Positions 18,772-25,750 of a DNA stretch of 64,000 nucleotides are shown here, piece by piece. Positions within the stretch are counted from its first letter, which is position 1. Each line of letters starts with the position of its first letter. The position numbers and the translations under genes are program-made. This DNA comes from an uncultured Bacteroidia bacterium (GTDB taxonomy: Bacteria > Bacteroidota > Bacteroidia > Bacteroidales > UBA932). The stretch spans positions 53,375-117,374 of the forward strand of contig CACZXH010000003.1 of assembly GCA_902785065.1 (NCBI GenBank), given 5' to 3'. The notes below the pieces were generated by a model. The model did no database searches and was not told the DNA's origin. It saw nothing but the letters and a program-made list of their open reading frames with translations.

Positions 18772-18802
18772 CAAAGATAGGAGATAAACCGGAAAAACAA
18801 AA
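18772..18802 (-). promoter_or_regulatory. Strong promoter for the structured RNA / LytM transcript
   Basis: The minus strand reads TTTTG, N18, TATCTTTG (-7 at 18779-18772), close to an ideal Bacteroidota promoter. Its -33 element abuts the T tract of the fba terminator. Confidence 0.75.
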
Positions 18803-18830
18803 GAACGGCGCCCGAAAAGGACGCCGTTCC
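18798..18830 (-). terminator. Intrinsic terminator of fba
   Basis: The minus strand reads GAACGGCG, an 11-base loop, CGCCGTTC, then TTTTG. It follows the fba stop by 23 bases. Confidence 0.85.
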
Positions 18831-18852
18831 TTGAACTTTTTCAGCCGGGGGA

Positions 18853-19854
18853 TTACTCGGCCTTGCCGTCGGAACCGAGGACGTTGACGATCTTGTGGAT
18901 GTACATCTTCTTCATCTCCTCGCGGGCCGGCTTGAGGTACTGGCGGGGATCGAAGTGGCTCGGGTTCTCGGCCATGTGCTTGCGGATGGCAGCGGTCATC
19001 GCCAGGCGGCTGTCAGAGTCGATGTTGATCTTGCAGACGGCGCTCTTGGCGGCCTCGCGGAGCTGCTCCTCGGGGATGCCGACCGCGTTCGGCAGGTTGC
19101 CGCCGTACTTGTTGCACATGTCGACATATTCCTGCGGGACGGAGGAAGAGCCGTGGAGGACGATCGGGAAGCCGGGGAGCTTCTTTTCGATCTCGTGGAG
19201 GACGTCGAAGGCGAGCGGCGGAGGGATCAGACGGCCGGTCTTCGGGTCGCGGGTGCACTGCTCCGGGGTGAACTTGTAGGCGCCGTGGGAGGTGCCGATG
19301 GAGATGGCGAGGGAGTCGCAGCCGGTGCGGGTGGCGAAGTCGATGACCTCTTCCGGCTTGGTGTAATGGGATTCCGCGGCGGAAACCTCATCCTCGACAC
19401 CGGCGAGCACGCCGAGTTCGGCCTCGACGGTCACGTCGAACTGGTGGGCGTATTCCACGACCTTCTTGGTGAGGGCGATGTTCTCCTCGTACGGGAGGGA
19501 GGAAGCATCGATCATCACGGAGCTGAAGCCCATGTCGACGCAGTCCTTGCACAGCTCGAAGCTGTCACCGTGATCGAGGTGGAGGCAGATCTGGGGGTGC
19601 TCCCAGCCCAGTTCCTTCGCATAAGCGACGGCACCTTCGGCCATATAGCGGAGGAGGGTGGAGTTCGCATAGTTGCGGGCGCCCTTGGAAACCTGGAGGA
19701 TGACCGGGGACTTGGTCTCGGCGGCAGCCTGGACGATGGCCTGGAGCTGCTCCATGTTGTTGAAGTTGAAAGCCGGGATGGCGTATCCGCCGGCGACAGC
19801 CTTGGCAAACATCTCACGGGTGTTCACAAGACCCAATTCTTTGTAAGAAACCAT
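18853..19854 (-). CDS. fba: Class II fructose-bisphosphate aldolase
   Basis: A 333-residue zinc-dependent aldolase. Landmarks are AIPAFNFNNMEQLQAIV, the metal/substrate motif CLHLDHGDSFELCKDCVDMG, VMIDASSLPYEEN, VEAELGVLAGVEDEV, IGTSHGAYKF, IVLHGSSSVP and KINIDSDSRLAMT. It splits fructose-1,6-bisphosphate into DHAP and glyceraldehyde-3-phosphate in glycolysis and gluconeogenesis. The length and start (MVSYKELGLVNTREMF) are typical. It is divergent from gmk and monocistronic. Confidence 0.96.
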   Translation of the reverse strand: MVSYKELGLVNTREMFAKAVAGGYAIPAFNFNNMEQLQAIVQAAAETKSPVILQVSKGARNYANSTLLRYMAEGAVAYAKELGWEHPQICLHLDHGDSFELCKDCVDMGFSSVMIDASSLPYEENIALTKKVVEYAHQFDVTVEAELGVLAGVEDEVSAAESHYTKPEEVIDFATRTGCDSLAISIGTSHGAYKFTPEQCTRDPKTGRLIPPPLAFDVLHEIEKKLPGFPIVLHGSSSVPQEYVDMCNKYGGNLPNAVGIPEEQLREAAKSAVCKINIDSDSRLAMTAAIRKHMAENPSHFDPRQYLKPAREEMKKMYIHKIVNVLGSDGKAE

Positions 19855-19896
19855 AATTATAAAGTGTTAAACAGATATCGCTACTTTAACCATCCG

Positions 19897-19925
19897 CAAA
19901 TTTAGCAATTTTTTTCGTATTTTTG
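19897..19925. promoter_or_regulatory. Divergent, closely packed promoters of fba and gmk
   Basis: On the minus strand TAAATTTG (19904-19897) is the fba -7 element. On the plus strand TATTTTTG (19918-19925) is the gmk -7 element. The two lie 13 bases apart back to back, so polymerase bound at one likely covers the other. Confidence 0.5.
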
Positions 19926-19951
19926 TATCATCATCCATGCACAATAGGACC

Positions 19952-20515
19952 ATGAACAAAGTATTGATTTTCTCCGCGCCCTCCGGGTCGGGCAAAAGCA
20001 CCGTCGTGAACCATATCCTGAGCGGCCATAAGGGCATCGAGTTCTCCGTCTCGGCCACCTCCCGGCCGCCGCGCGGCGAGGAGAAGGACGGCGTGGAATA
20101 CTTCTTCTACTCCGCCGACATTTTCCGTCTCCTGGTGCGGGACGACAAGTTCGTCGAGTTCGAGGAGGTCTATCCCGACCGCTTCTACGGTACGCTCAAG
20201 GCGGAAGTGAACCGCATTTGGGCCCGCGGGAACGTCATCATTTTCGATGTGGACGTTAAGGGTGGGGTGAACCTCAAGAAATACTTCGGCGACCAGGCCC
20301 TTTCCGTCTTCATCCAGGCTCCGTCCGTGGAGGTCCTGCGGCAGCGCCTGATCGGGCGCGGCACCGATTCCGCCGAGGACATTGAGAAGCGCGTCGCCAA
20401 GGCCGCCGAGGAAATGACCTACGCCCCCCAGTTCGACAAGGTCCTCATCAACGACGACCTCGCCACCGCGCTGGCTGAGGCCGATGCGATGGTCGATGCG
20501 TTCCTGGCCGAATGA
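19952..20515 (+). CDS. gmk: Guanylate kinase
   Basis: A 187-residue P-loop kinase: FSAPSGSGKSTVVNHIL (Walker A), VSATSRPPRGEEKDGVEYFF (GMP binding), EFEEVYPDRFYGTLK, FDVDVKGGVNLKK and RLIGRGTDSAEDIEKRV. It phosphorylates GMP to GDP. ATG 19952 fits the family start; an in-frame ATG at 19937 would add five residues. Its stop overlaps the nadD start (ATGA), placing it first in a gmk-nadD-CYTH operon. Confidence 0.96.
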   Translation: MNKVLIFSAPSGSGKSTVVNHILSGHKGIEFSVSATSRPPRGEEKDGVEYFFYSADIFRLLVRDDKFVEFEEVYPDRFYGTLKAEVNRIWARGNVIIFDVDVKGGVNLKKYFGDQALSVFIQAPSVEVLRQRLIGRGTDSAEDIEKRVAKAAEEMTYAPQFDKVLINDDLATALAEADAMVDAFLAE

Positions 20516-21069
20516 GAATTGCGGTTTATTCGGGCTCTTTCAACCCGCTGCATATCGGCCATCAGGCCATTATGGAGTATTTGACGCGGGATGCGGCGTT
20601 TGACTGGGTGTACCTCATCGTATCGCCGCAGAGTCCGTTCAAGGACGCGTCGAATGCGCTCAGCGGGCGCGAACGGTATGAGGCGGCGGTGGAGGCCGTG
20701 AAGCGGCATCCGGAGATCCGGGTCTGGGTCGATGACATAGAGCTCGGGATGGAACCGCCGCATTATACGATCCGGACGCTGGACGCGCTGCGGGCGCGGG
20801 AACCGGAGAACGAGTTCACGCTGGTCATCGGCGCGGACAACCTGGAGAGCTTTCCGCGCTGGCGGGAGCACGAGCGCATCCTGAAGGAGTACGGCGTCGC
20901 GGTCTTTCCGCGGAAGGGGTACCACCGCGGTTACCTGAAGGCGCGCCTGATGCGCGAGTGCCCGGACTATCGCATCGACCTGCTGAGAGCGCCCCGCATC
21001 GACATTTCTTCCACCGAGATCCGCGACGGCCTCGCCGCCGGACGCGACATGTCATCCTGGCTGATGTAA
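20512..21069 (+). CDS. nadD: Nicotinate-nucleotide adenylyltransferase
   Basis: A 185-residue nucleotidyltransferase with GSFNPLHIGHQAIMEYL (HxGH), SPFKD, IGADNLESFPRW and the ISSTEIRDGLA signature. It makes deamido-NAD from nicotinate mononucleotide and ATP. The first four bases overlap the end of gmk. The coupling of guanylate kinase and NadD is consistent with a nucleotide-supply operon. Confidence 0.95.
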   Translation: MRIAVYSGSFNPLHIGHQAIMEYLTRDAAFDWVYLIVSPQSPFKDASNALSGRERYEAAVEAVKRHPEIRVWVDDIELGMEPPHYTIRTLDALRAREPENEFTLVIGADNLESFPRWREHERILKEYGVAVFPRKGYHRGYLKARLMRECPDYRIDLLRAPRIDISSTEIRDGLAAGRDMSSWLM

Positions 21070-21071
21070 AT

Positions 21072-21596
21072 ATGAACATAGAGACTGAAAAGAAATTCCT
21101 CGTAAAGGACGATAAGTACAAGGCGCAGGCGGTGAAGTCTTACCGCATCCGACAGGGGTATCTGGCCCATGACAGCGGTCGGACGGTGCGCGTGCGCATC
21201 CGCGACAATCAGGGATTCCTCACGATCAAGGGTCCGTCCCTCATTCCCGGAAGCCGTCCCGAATGGGAGAAGGAAATCTCCCTGCAGGAGGCCGAGGACC
21301 TGTTCGTGCTGTGCAAGCCGGGCAGCGTGGACAAGACGCGCTGGATCGTCCCGGCCCAGATGCCCGGTCAGGCCGGGCATGACGGGGAAGTCGTCATGGC
21401 CGACCCCGATCGGCCATCTCGCTTCTTCGAAGTGGACGAGTTCCACGGGGAGAACGACGGCCTGGTGATGGCCGAAATCGAGCTGGGAAGCCCGGACGAG
21501 CCTTTTGAGAGGCCGTCCTGGCTGGGGGAGGAAGTGACGGATGACAGACGGTATTACAACGGCTATCTCGCCGAGCATCCGTTCAAGACCTGGTAA
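21072..21596 (+). CDS. CYTH-domain protein (triphosphate tunnel metalloenzyme family)
   Basis: A 174-residue protein beginning MNIETEKKFLVKDD (the ExExK signature of CYTH). It continues with RIRQGYL, TVRVRIRDNQGFLTIKGPS, WEKEIS, KTRWIVP, FEVDEFHGENDGLVMAEIEL and WLGEEVTDDRRYYNGYLA. Bacterial CYTH proteins of this size are usually inorganic triphosphatases. It starts two bases after the nadD stop. Residues about 97-115, between the normal strands TRWIVPAQ and FFEVDEF, are encoded by two GC-rich palindromes (21361-21379 and 21396-21417) that look like an inserted repeat. The usual family has only a short turn there. Confidence 0.9.
   Translation: MNIETEKKFLVKDDKYKAQAVKSYRIRQGYLAHDSGRTVRVRIRDNQGFLTIKGPSLIPGSRPEWEKEISLQEAEDLFVLCKPGSVDKTRWIVPAQMPGQAGHDGEVVMADPDRPSRFFEVDEFHGENDGLVMAEIELGSPDEPFERPSWLGEEVTDDRRYYNGYLAEHPFKTW
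21361..21417. repeat. Pair of palindromic repeats inside the CYTH gene
   Basis: TGCCCGG-TCAGG-CCGGGCA (21361-21379) and ATGGCCGA-CCCCGA-TCGGCCAT (21396-21417), separated by 16 bases containing GACGG and GTC. The unit is in frame and adds GQAGHDG-like residues. A related copy lies in the cobalamin riboswitch at 21741-21776. Confidence 0.6.
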
Positions 21597-21607
21597 TCCA
21601 GGTTTTT
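21588..21607 (+). terminator. Terminator of the gmk-nadD-CYTH operon, overlapping the stop codon
   Basis: ACCTGG-TAAT-CCAGGT followed by five Ts. The loop contains the CYTH TAA stop codon, and the T tract runs into the promoter of the cobalamin leader. Confidence 0.65.
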
Positions 21608-21610
21608 TCG

Positions 21611-21618
21611 TATCTTTG
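21611..21618 (+). promoter_or_regulatory. -7 element (TATCTTTG) of the btuG-btuB leader
   Basis: TATCTTTG immediately precedes the riboswitch; transcription is expected from about 21624. Confidence 0.6.
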
Positions 21619-21620
21619 CA

Positions 21621-21820
21621 CCAGAGGATGGTGCTGCGGCCGGGAGTCTTCCCGGCGAGCTCAATAGGGAAGCCGGTGGGAATCCGGAACTGTGCCCGCA
21701 GCTGTGTCGTCCAGAACGGCTCCGAATCGATGCCATTGAAGAGATTGCCGGTCATGCCGGCCATGACAGATTCTTCGAGAAGGCCGGGGCCGGGACCAGT
21801 CAGAAGACCTGCCATCGTCC
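21621..21820 (+). promoter_or_regulatory. Cobalamin (adenosylcobalamin) riboswitch
   Basis: The leader carries the conserved B12-box core: AATAGGGAAGCCGGTGGGAA, then TCCGGAACTGTGCCCGCAGC and TGTGTCG. The 3' element CCAGTCAGAAGACCTGCC follows at 21797-21813. It precedes btuG and btuB, so cobalamin binding should repress uptake genes. The variable region between core and 3' element contains a palindrome resembling the dispersed repeat (21741-21776). The last 57 bases before the btuG ATG (CGGGCTCGGGGACAAGTCCG) could form the expression hairpin. Confidence 0.9.
21741..21776. repeat. Palindromic repeat within the riboswitch variable arm
   Basis: GATTGCCGGTCATGCCGGCC then ATGACAGATTC. It has the core GCCGG-TCATG-CCGGC and the same TCA...CCGG(G)C-ATGAC layout as the repeat in the upstream CYTH gene at 21361-21385. 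Confidence 0.5.
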
Positions 21821-21877
21821 AGTTGCACAATCGGGCTCGGGGACAAGTCCGTGTGGGAACGTAAACTTTGTTTTTCA

Positions 21878-23053
21878 ATGAAAAAAGCAACGCTGCTTTT
21901 GCTGTGCGGTGCGCTGGCTTTCTGCGCGTGCCGCAAGGATCCTGTGCCGGAACCGCCGTCCAAGGACGCGGACCTGACCGGCCAGAAGGTCGATGTCTCC
22001 GGTTTCCCGGAATCGGCCCGTAAACTGTTTGTCTTGAACGAAGGGGGCATGGGCGCCAACAATGCGACCCTGGATTTCCTCCGGTTCTCTGACGGGAACT
22101 ACGTCACGGGCGCTTTCAAGAAGATGAATCCGGGCATGGGCGCCGGCCTCGGCGACGTGGGGAACGACGTTGCGGTCCAAGGGGATGATCTTTGGATCGT
22201 CGTGAACAATTCCGGCCTCGTGGAGGTCGTCTCCGCCAAGGATGAGACGGAAATCGCCGCGATTGCGGTTCCCACCCCGCGGAATGTCGCCTTCGACGAC
22301 CAATATGCCTATGTCACTTCCTGGGCGGGCGCCTATGCCACGGGGAGCTATGACGAGAACGGTTATTACACGATTACGGATTCCAAGAACCCGAAGGGCC
22401 AGGTATACCGGATTGACCTGAAAACCAAGAAGGTGGCCGGAAGTGTCGAGGTGGGTTATCAGCCGGAAGGCATCGCTTGCCATGCCGGCAGACTCTATGT
22501 TGCCAACTCCGGCGGCATTTCCAGTCAGCTCCCGCCGGACTACGCCTATGACAACACCCTCAGCATCATCGACACGAAAAGTTTCAAAGTCACGGAGACC
22601 CTTCCGGTGCAGGTGAACCTGAAGAACGTCTATGCGGACGGCCAGGGGAATATTTATGTGACCACCCTCGGTAACTTCTGGGATGTACATTCCGGCCTGT
22701 ATCTGATCCGACCCGGGCAGGGGAATGCCGTCTCCAAGGTAGCGGATTATGTGAGCGTTTCCACCCTTCTCGGGGATACGGTCTATTGCATCGGCACCGA
22801 AACGGAATTCGACTGGAGCGCCACCTCCCATGTCTACCAGTCCTGGAGCGTCCAGGGCGGGAACAAGAAGAATTGGACCTTGAATGTTAGCGCAAAAGTG
22901 CTGTACGGCCTGTATGCGCTGGACTCCGAGACGTTCTTCGTGAGTGACGCCGGGAATTATTTCGATCCGGGCACCGTCTCTTGTTACTACAAAGGCGCCA
23001 GGCGGTGGAGCGTGGACGCCGGCGTCTGCCCTGGGCATTTCGCCTTGTATTGA
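21878..23053 (+). CDS. btuG: BtuG-like cobalamin-binding surface lipoprotein (beta propeller, DUF5074/YncE type)
   Basis: A 391-residue lipoprotein with signal MKKATLLLLCGALAFCAC; the lipidated Cys is predicted at 18. The mature part has YncE-like propeller blades: KLFVLNEGGMGANNATLDF, LGDVGNDVAVQGDDLWIVVN, TPRNVAFDDQYAYVTSW, YQPEGIACHAGRLYVANSG and NTLSIIDTKSFKVTET. In Bacteroides, BtuG binds cobalamin on the cell surface with extreme affinity and caps BtuB. Position directly after a B12 riboswitch and before a BtuB-type receptor strongly supports the same role. The start is set by the signal peptide. Confidence 0.9.
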   Translation: MKKATLLLLCGALAFCACRKDPVPEPPSKDADLTGQKVDVSGFPESARKLFVLNEGGMGANNATLDFLRFSDGNYVTGAFKKMNPGMGAGLGDVGNDVAVQGDDLWIVVNNSGLVEVVSAKDETEIAAIAVPTPRNVAFDDQYAYVTSWAGAYATGSYDENGYYTITDSKNPKGQVYRIDLKTKKVAGSVEVGYQPEGIACHAGRLYVANSGGISSQLPPDYAYDNTLSIIDTKSFKVTETLPVQVNLKNVYADGQGNIYVTTLGNFWDVHSGLYLIRPGQGNAVSKVADYVSVSTLLGDTVYCIGTETEFDWSATSHVYQSWSVQGGNKKNWTLNVSAKVLYGLYALDSETFFVSDAGNYFDPGTVSCYYKGARRWSVDAGVCPGHFALY

Positions 23054-23054
23054 T

Positions 23055-25040
23055 TTGCTGAAGCGCGCTGTCATAGCGCTGGCCGCCGCCTTGTCCGCCC
23101 CCTGGAGCCTGCAGGCCCAGGAGGCGGACACGCTGGCCGCCGCGTCGGTCTGGTCCGTGCAGGTCTATCCCGTGGTGAAGCCCGCCGAGTCGGTGTACCT
23201 GCCGGGCGCGAAAGCGGCGCCCGCCCAGGTGGCGGACGTCCTGCGCCGCTTCACCGGCGTCCAGGTCAAGGACTACGGAGGCGTGGGCGGCCTCAAGACC
23301 GTCAATGTCCGGAGTCTCGGCAGCGAACACGTGGGCATCTTCCTGGACGGGGTCCAGGTGGACAACGCCCAGAACATGCAGGTGGACCTGGGCCGGTTCT
23401 CCACGGACGGTCTGGCGATGGTCTCCCTCTATAATGGGCAGAAAACCAAGCGGTTGCAGACGGCTAAGGAGTACGCGTCCGGCGCGGCGGTCCATCTGGA
23501 CAGCGAGCGGCCCCTGCTGTTTGACCAGGACGGCGGGCGGGCTCGGCTTCGGGGAGGATCGTTCGGGACCTTCCAGCCTTCCCTTCAATGGGACCGGCAA
23601 TGGGGACCGGTTATCCTTCGGGTATCGGCGGAAGGACTGACTTCCAACGGCCGGTACAAGTATCCTTGTTTCGACACGACGCTGGTCCGGGAAAACGGGG
23701 ATATCAAGAGCCTTCGCCTGGAATCAGGCCTGTTCGGACAGTTTCGCCACGGCGACTGGCGCGTCCGGGTGTATGGCTATGGCTCCGAACGGGGATTCCC
23801 CGGTCCGGTCATCCGCCGCGCTTCGGGTTTCCCTTTCAGCGCGGAGCGCCAGGCCGACCGGAATTTCTTCATCCAGGGCGGTTGGAACCAGGATTGGACC
23901 TCCCGGTATGCCACGTCGCTGAAGTTCAAGTTCGCCGACGATTACATCCATTACAACACCCATCCGGAGAAGAATCCGATGGCGCTGCCGTATGACTTGC
24001 ACTACCGCCAGCGGTCCGGCTATCTCTCGCTGGCCCAGTCGCTTGTCCTGGCCGATCCGTGGTCGGTGGACCTGAGCGTCGATCTCCAGCGGAACGCGCT
24101 GGATTCCGATGCCGGCCAGTCTGTCACCCCCCGCAGGAACGTCCTCACGGCCGCCCTGGCGACACGGCTCGCCTGGGAAGATTTCCGCATGGCGGCCCAC
24201 TGCGTCTATCAGGGGGCCTGGGACCGGTTCCTGACGCCGCAGGCCGGCGGATGGACCCGCGAAAACAAGTTCCGGGATGCCTGGATGCCGTCTTTCAGTC
24301 TGTATTATTCCCCGTTCCGCTGGCTGGAAGTGGATGCTTTCGCGAAGCGCAGCTACCGGCTGCCCTCCTTCAATGACCTGTATTATTCGCTGATGGGCAA
24401 TTCCTCCCTCGTCCCGGAATCCGCTTTCCAGACCGGGATCGATATCCGGTTGGAACATGCTTCCGGCCCTTGGTCTTTCGAGGGAAGGATCTCGCCTTAT
24501 AGGAACCGCATTGACGACAAGATCGTGGCCATTCCCACCTCCTCGCAATTCCGCTGGACGATGCTGAACATCGGAAAAGTGGATGTGGCGGGGGTGGATC
24601 TGAAGGCCGATGCACGATTCTGGCGGAAGGGATGGTCGGTGGACGTGACCTTCCGCTACTGTTTCCAGCAGGCGCTGGACCACAGCGATCCGGACAGTCG
24701 CACCTTCGGCAACCAGATCCCCTATATCCCGCTGCACAGCGGCGGTGTGGACCTGTGCGCCGGATGGGAGGACTGGTCTTTCACTTGGGAGACGGTGTTC
24801 ACCGGTGCCAGATGGTCCCGGACGGCCAACACGCCGGACTACTATATCGCCCCCTGGACCGTCAGCGATATCTCCCTCTTCCGGAAAATGACAATGCCCG
24901 CGCTCAAGAACCGGGCGTTGCTGCCGGAATTGAACGCGGGCGTGACGGTCAGGAATCTGTTCAATCACCGTTATCAGGTCGTCCAGGGCTATCCGATGCC
25001 GGGATGCAACCTGATGTTCACGGTGGAGTATTCCTGGTAA
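23055..25040 (+). CDS. btuB: BtuB-like TonB-dependent cobalamin receptor
   Basis: About 661 residues. A short signal peptide (KRAVIALAAALSAPWSLQA-QEAD) is followed by a plug domain (PAQVADVLRRFTGVQVKDYG, NVRSLGSEHVGIFLDGVQVDNAQN) and a 22-strand-type barrel ending in an aromatic residue (VEYSW). No ATG precedes the signal peptide in a sensible position. The frame opens with TTG at 23055, two bases after the btuG TGA, taken here as start; a CTG at 23058 is also possible. With BtuG it should import cobalamin across the outer membrane under the riboswitch. It ends with only four bases before the convergent FKBP stop. Confidence 0.9.
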   Translation: MLKRAVIALAAALSAPWSLQAQEADTLAAASVWSVQVYPVVKPAESVYLPGAKAAPAQVADVLRRFTGVQVKDYGGVGGLKTVNVRSLGSEHVGIFLDGVQVDNAQNMQVDLGRFSTDGLAMVSLYNGQKTKRLQTAKEYASGAAVHLDSERPLLFDQDGGRARLRGGSFGTFQPSLQWDRQWGPVILRVSAEGLTSNGRYKYPCFDTTLVRENGDIKSLRLESGLFGQFRHGDWRVRVYGYGSERGFPGPVIRRASGFPFSAERQADRNFFIQGGWNQDWTSRYATSLKFKFADDYIHYNTHPEKNPMALPYDLHYRQRSGYLSLAQSLVLADPWSVDLSVDLQRNALDSDAGQSVTPRRNVLTAALATRLAWEDFRMAAHCVYQGAWDRFLTPQAGGWTRENKFRDAWMPSFSLYYSPFRWLEVDAFAKRSYRLPSFNDLYYSLMGNSSLVPESAFQTGIDIRLEHASGPWSFEGRISPYRNRIDDKIVAIPTSSQFRWTMLNIGKVDVAGVDLKADARFWRKGWSVDVTFRYCFQQALDHSDPDSRTFGNQIPYIPLHSGGVDLCAGWEDWSFTWETVFTGARWSRTANTPDYYIAPWTVSDISLFRKMTMPALKNRALLPELNAGVTVRNLFNHRYQVVQGYPMPGCNLMFTVEYSW

Positions 25041-25044
25041 AGGA

Positions 25045-25650
25045 TTATAGAACCTCGAGAAGTTCGACGACGAACTTCAGGGCGCTGTACGGCGGAATGG
25101 CGTTGCCGGCTCCGTGCTCGCCGTAAGCGAGGTTGTACGGCAGGTAGAGCTCGTACTTGGCGCCTTCGGCCATCAGCTGGAGACCTTCGGTCCAGCCCTT
25201 GATGACCTGGTTCAGGCCGAAGACGGCGGGTTCACCGCGCTTGTAGGAGCTGTCGAAGACCTGGCCGTTCGCAAAGGTGCCCTCGTAGTGGCACTTCACC
25301 TGGCTGGCGGCCTTCGGCTTCTTGCCGGTGCCTTCCTGCAGGACCTTGTACATCAGGCCGCTGCCGGTGGCGCGGACCTCGGGGTCGCGGGCGACCTTGG
25401 CGAGGAACTTCTCGCCTTCCTCCTTCGCGGCGGCGCCGGCTGCGGCGGCCCGCTCGGAAGCCTCTTCCTCCATTTCCTTGTAGAACTGTTCAAGGGCCTC
25501 CCCGGCCTCCTCCATGGAAATGGCGAGCTTGTCTCCCTGGAGCATGGCCTTCAGACCGGCCACGAAATCGTCGAAATTGAGCCCGTGCACTCCGTTCTGG
25601 AGCAGGTTGCCGGCCAGGCTCATGCCGAATGCATAACTTTTCTTGTCCAT
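25045..25650 (-). CDS. FKBP-type peptidyl-prolyl isomerase
   Basis: A 201-residue protein: an N-terminal dimerisation region (MDKKSYAFGMSLAGNLLQNG... about 1-85, FkpA/Mip-like) and a C-terminal FKBP domain (SGLMYKVLQEGTGKKPK, VKCHYEGTFANGQVFDSSYKRGEPAVFGLNQVIKGWTEG in sequence, LPYNLAYGEHGAGNAIPPYSALKFVVELL). It catalyses proline cis-trans isomerisation and acts as a chaperone. Unlike Mip, no signal peptide is visible from the ATG at 25650, so it may be cytoplasmic. The longer frame to 25770 runs over the promoter. Confidence 0.93.
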   Translation of the reverse strand: MDKKSYAFGMSLAGNLLQNGVHGLNFDDFVAGLKAMLQGDKLAISMEEAGEALEQFYKEMEEEASERAAAAGAAAKEEGEKFLAKVARDPEVRATGSGLMYKVLQEGTGKKPKAASQVKCHYEGTFANGQVFDSSYKRGEPAVFGLNQVIKGWTEGLQLMAEGAKYELYLPYNLAYGEHGAGNAIPPYSALKFVVELLEVL

Positions 25651-25667
25651 AGTCAAAAGATTGTGTG

Positions 25668-25675
25668 CAAAGGTA
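25668..25675 (-). promoter_or_regulatory. -7 element (TACCTTTG) of the FKBP gene
   Basis: The minus strand reads TACCTTTG 17 bases before the ATG at 25650. Confidence 0.5.
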
Positions 25676-25718
25676 CGAAAAAATCCCGCACGAGGTAGGC
25701 CGATTGCGAAACATTTGC

Positions 25719-25726
25719 TATATTTG
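25719..25726 (+). promoter_or_regulatory. -7 element (TATATTTG) of the NRPS operon
   Basis: TATATTTG 24 bases before the NRPS ATG. No TTTG lies at N18-20; an activator may be needed. Confidence 0.5.
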
Positions 25727-25750
25727 AGGTTAAGTAAATTCGAAAGCCAC

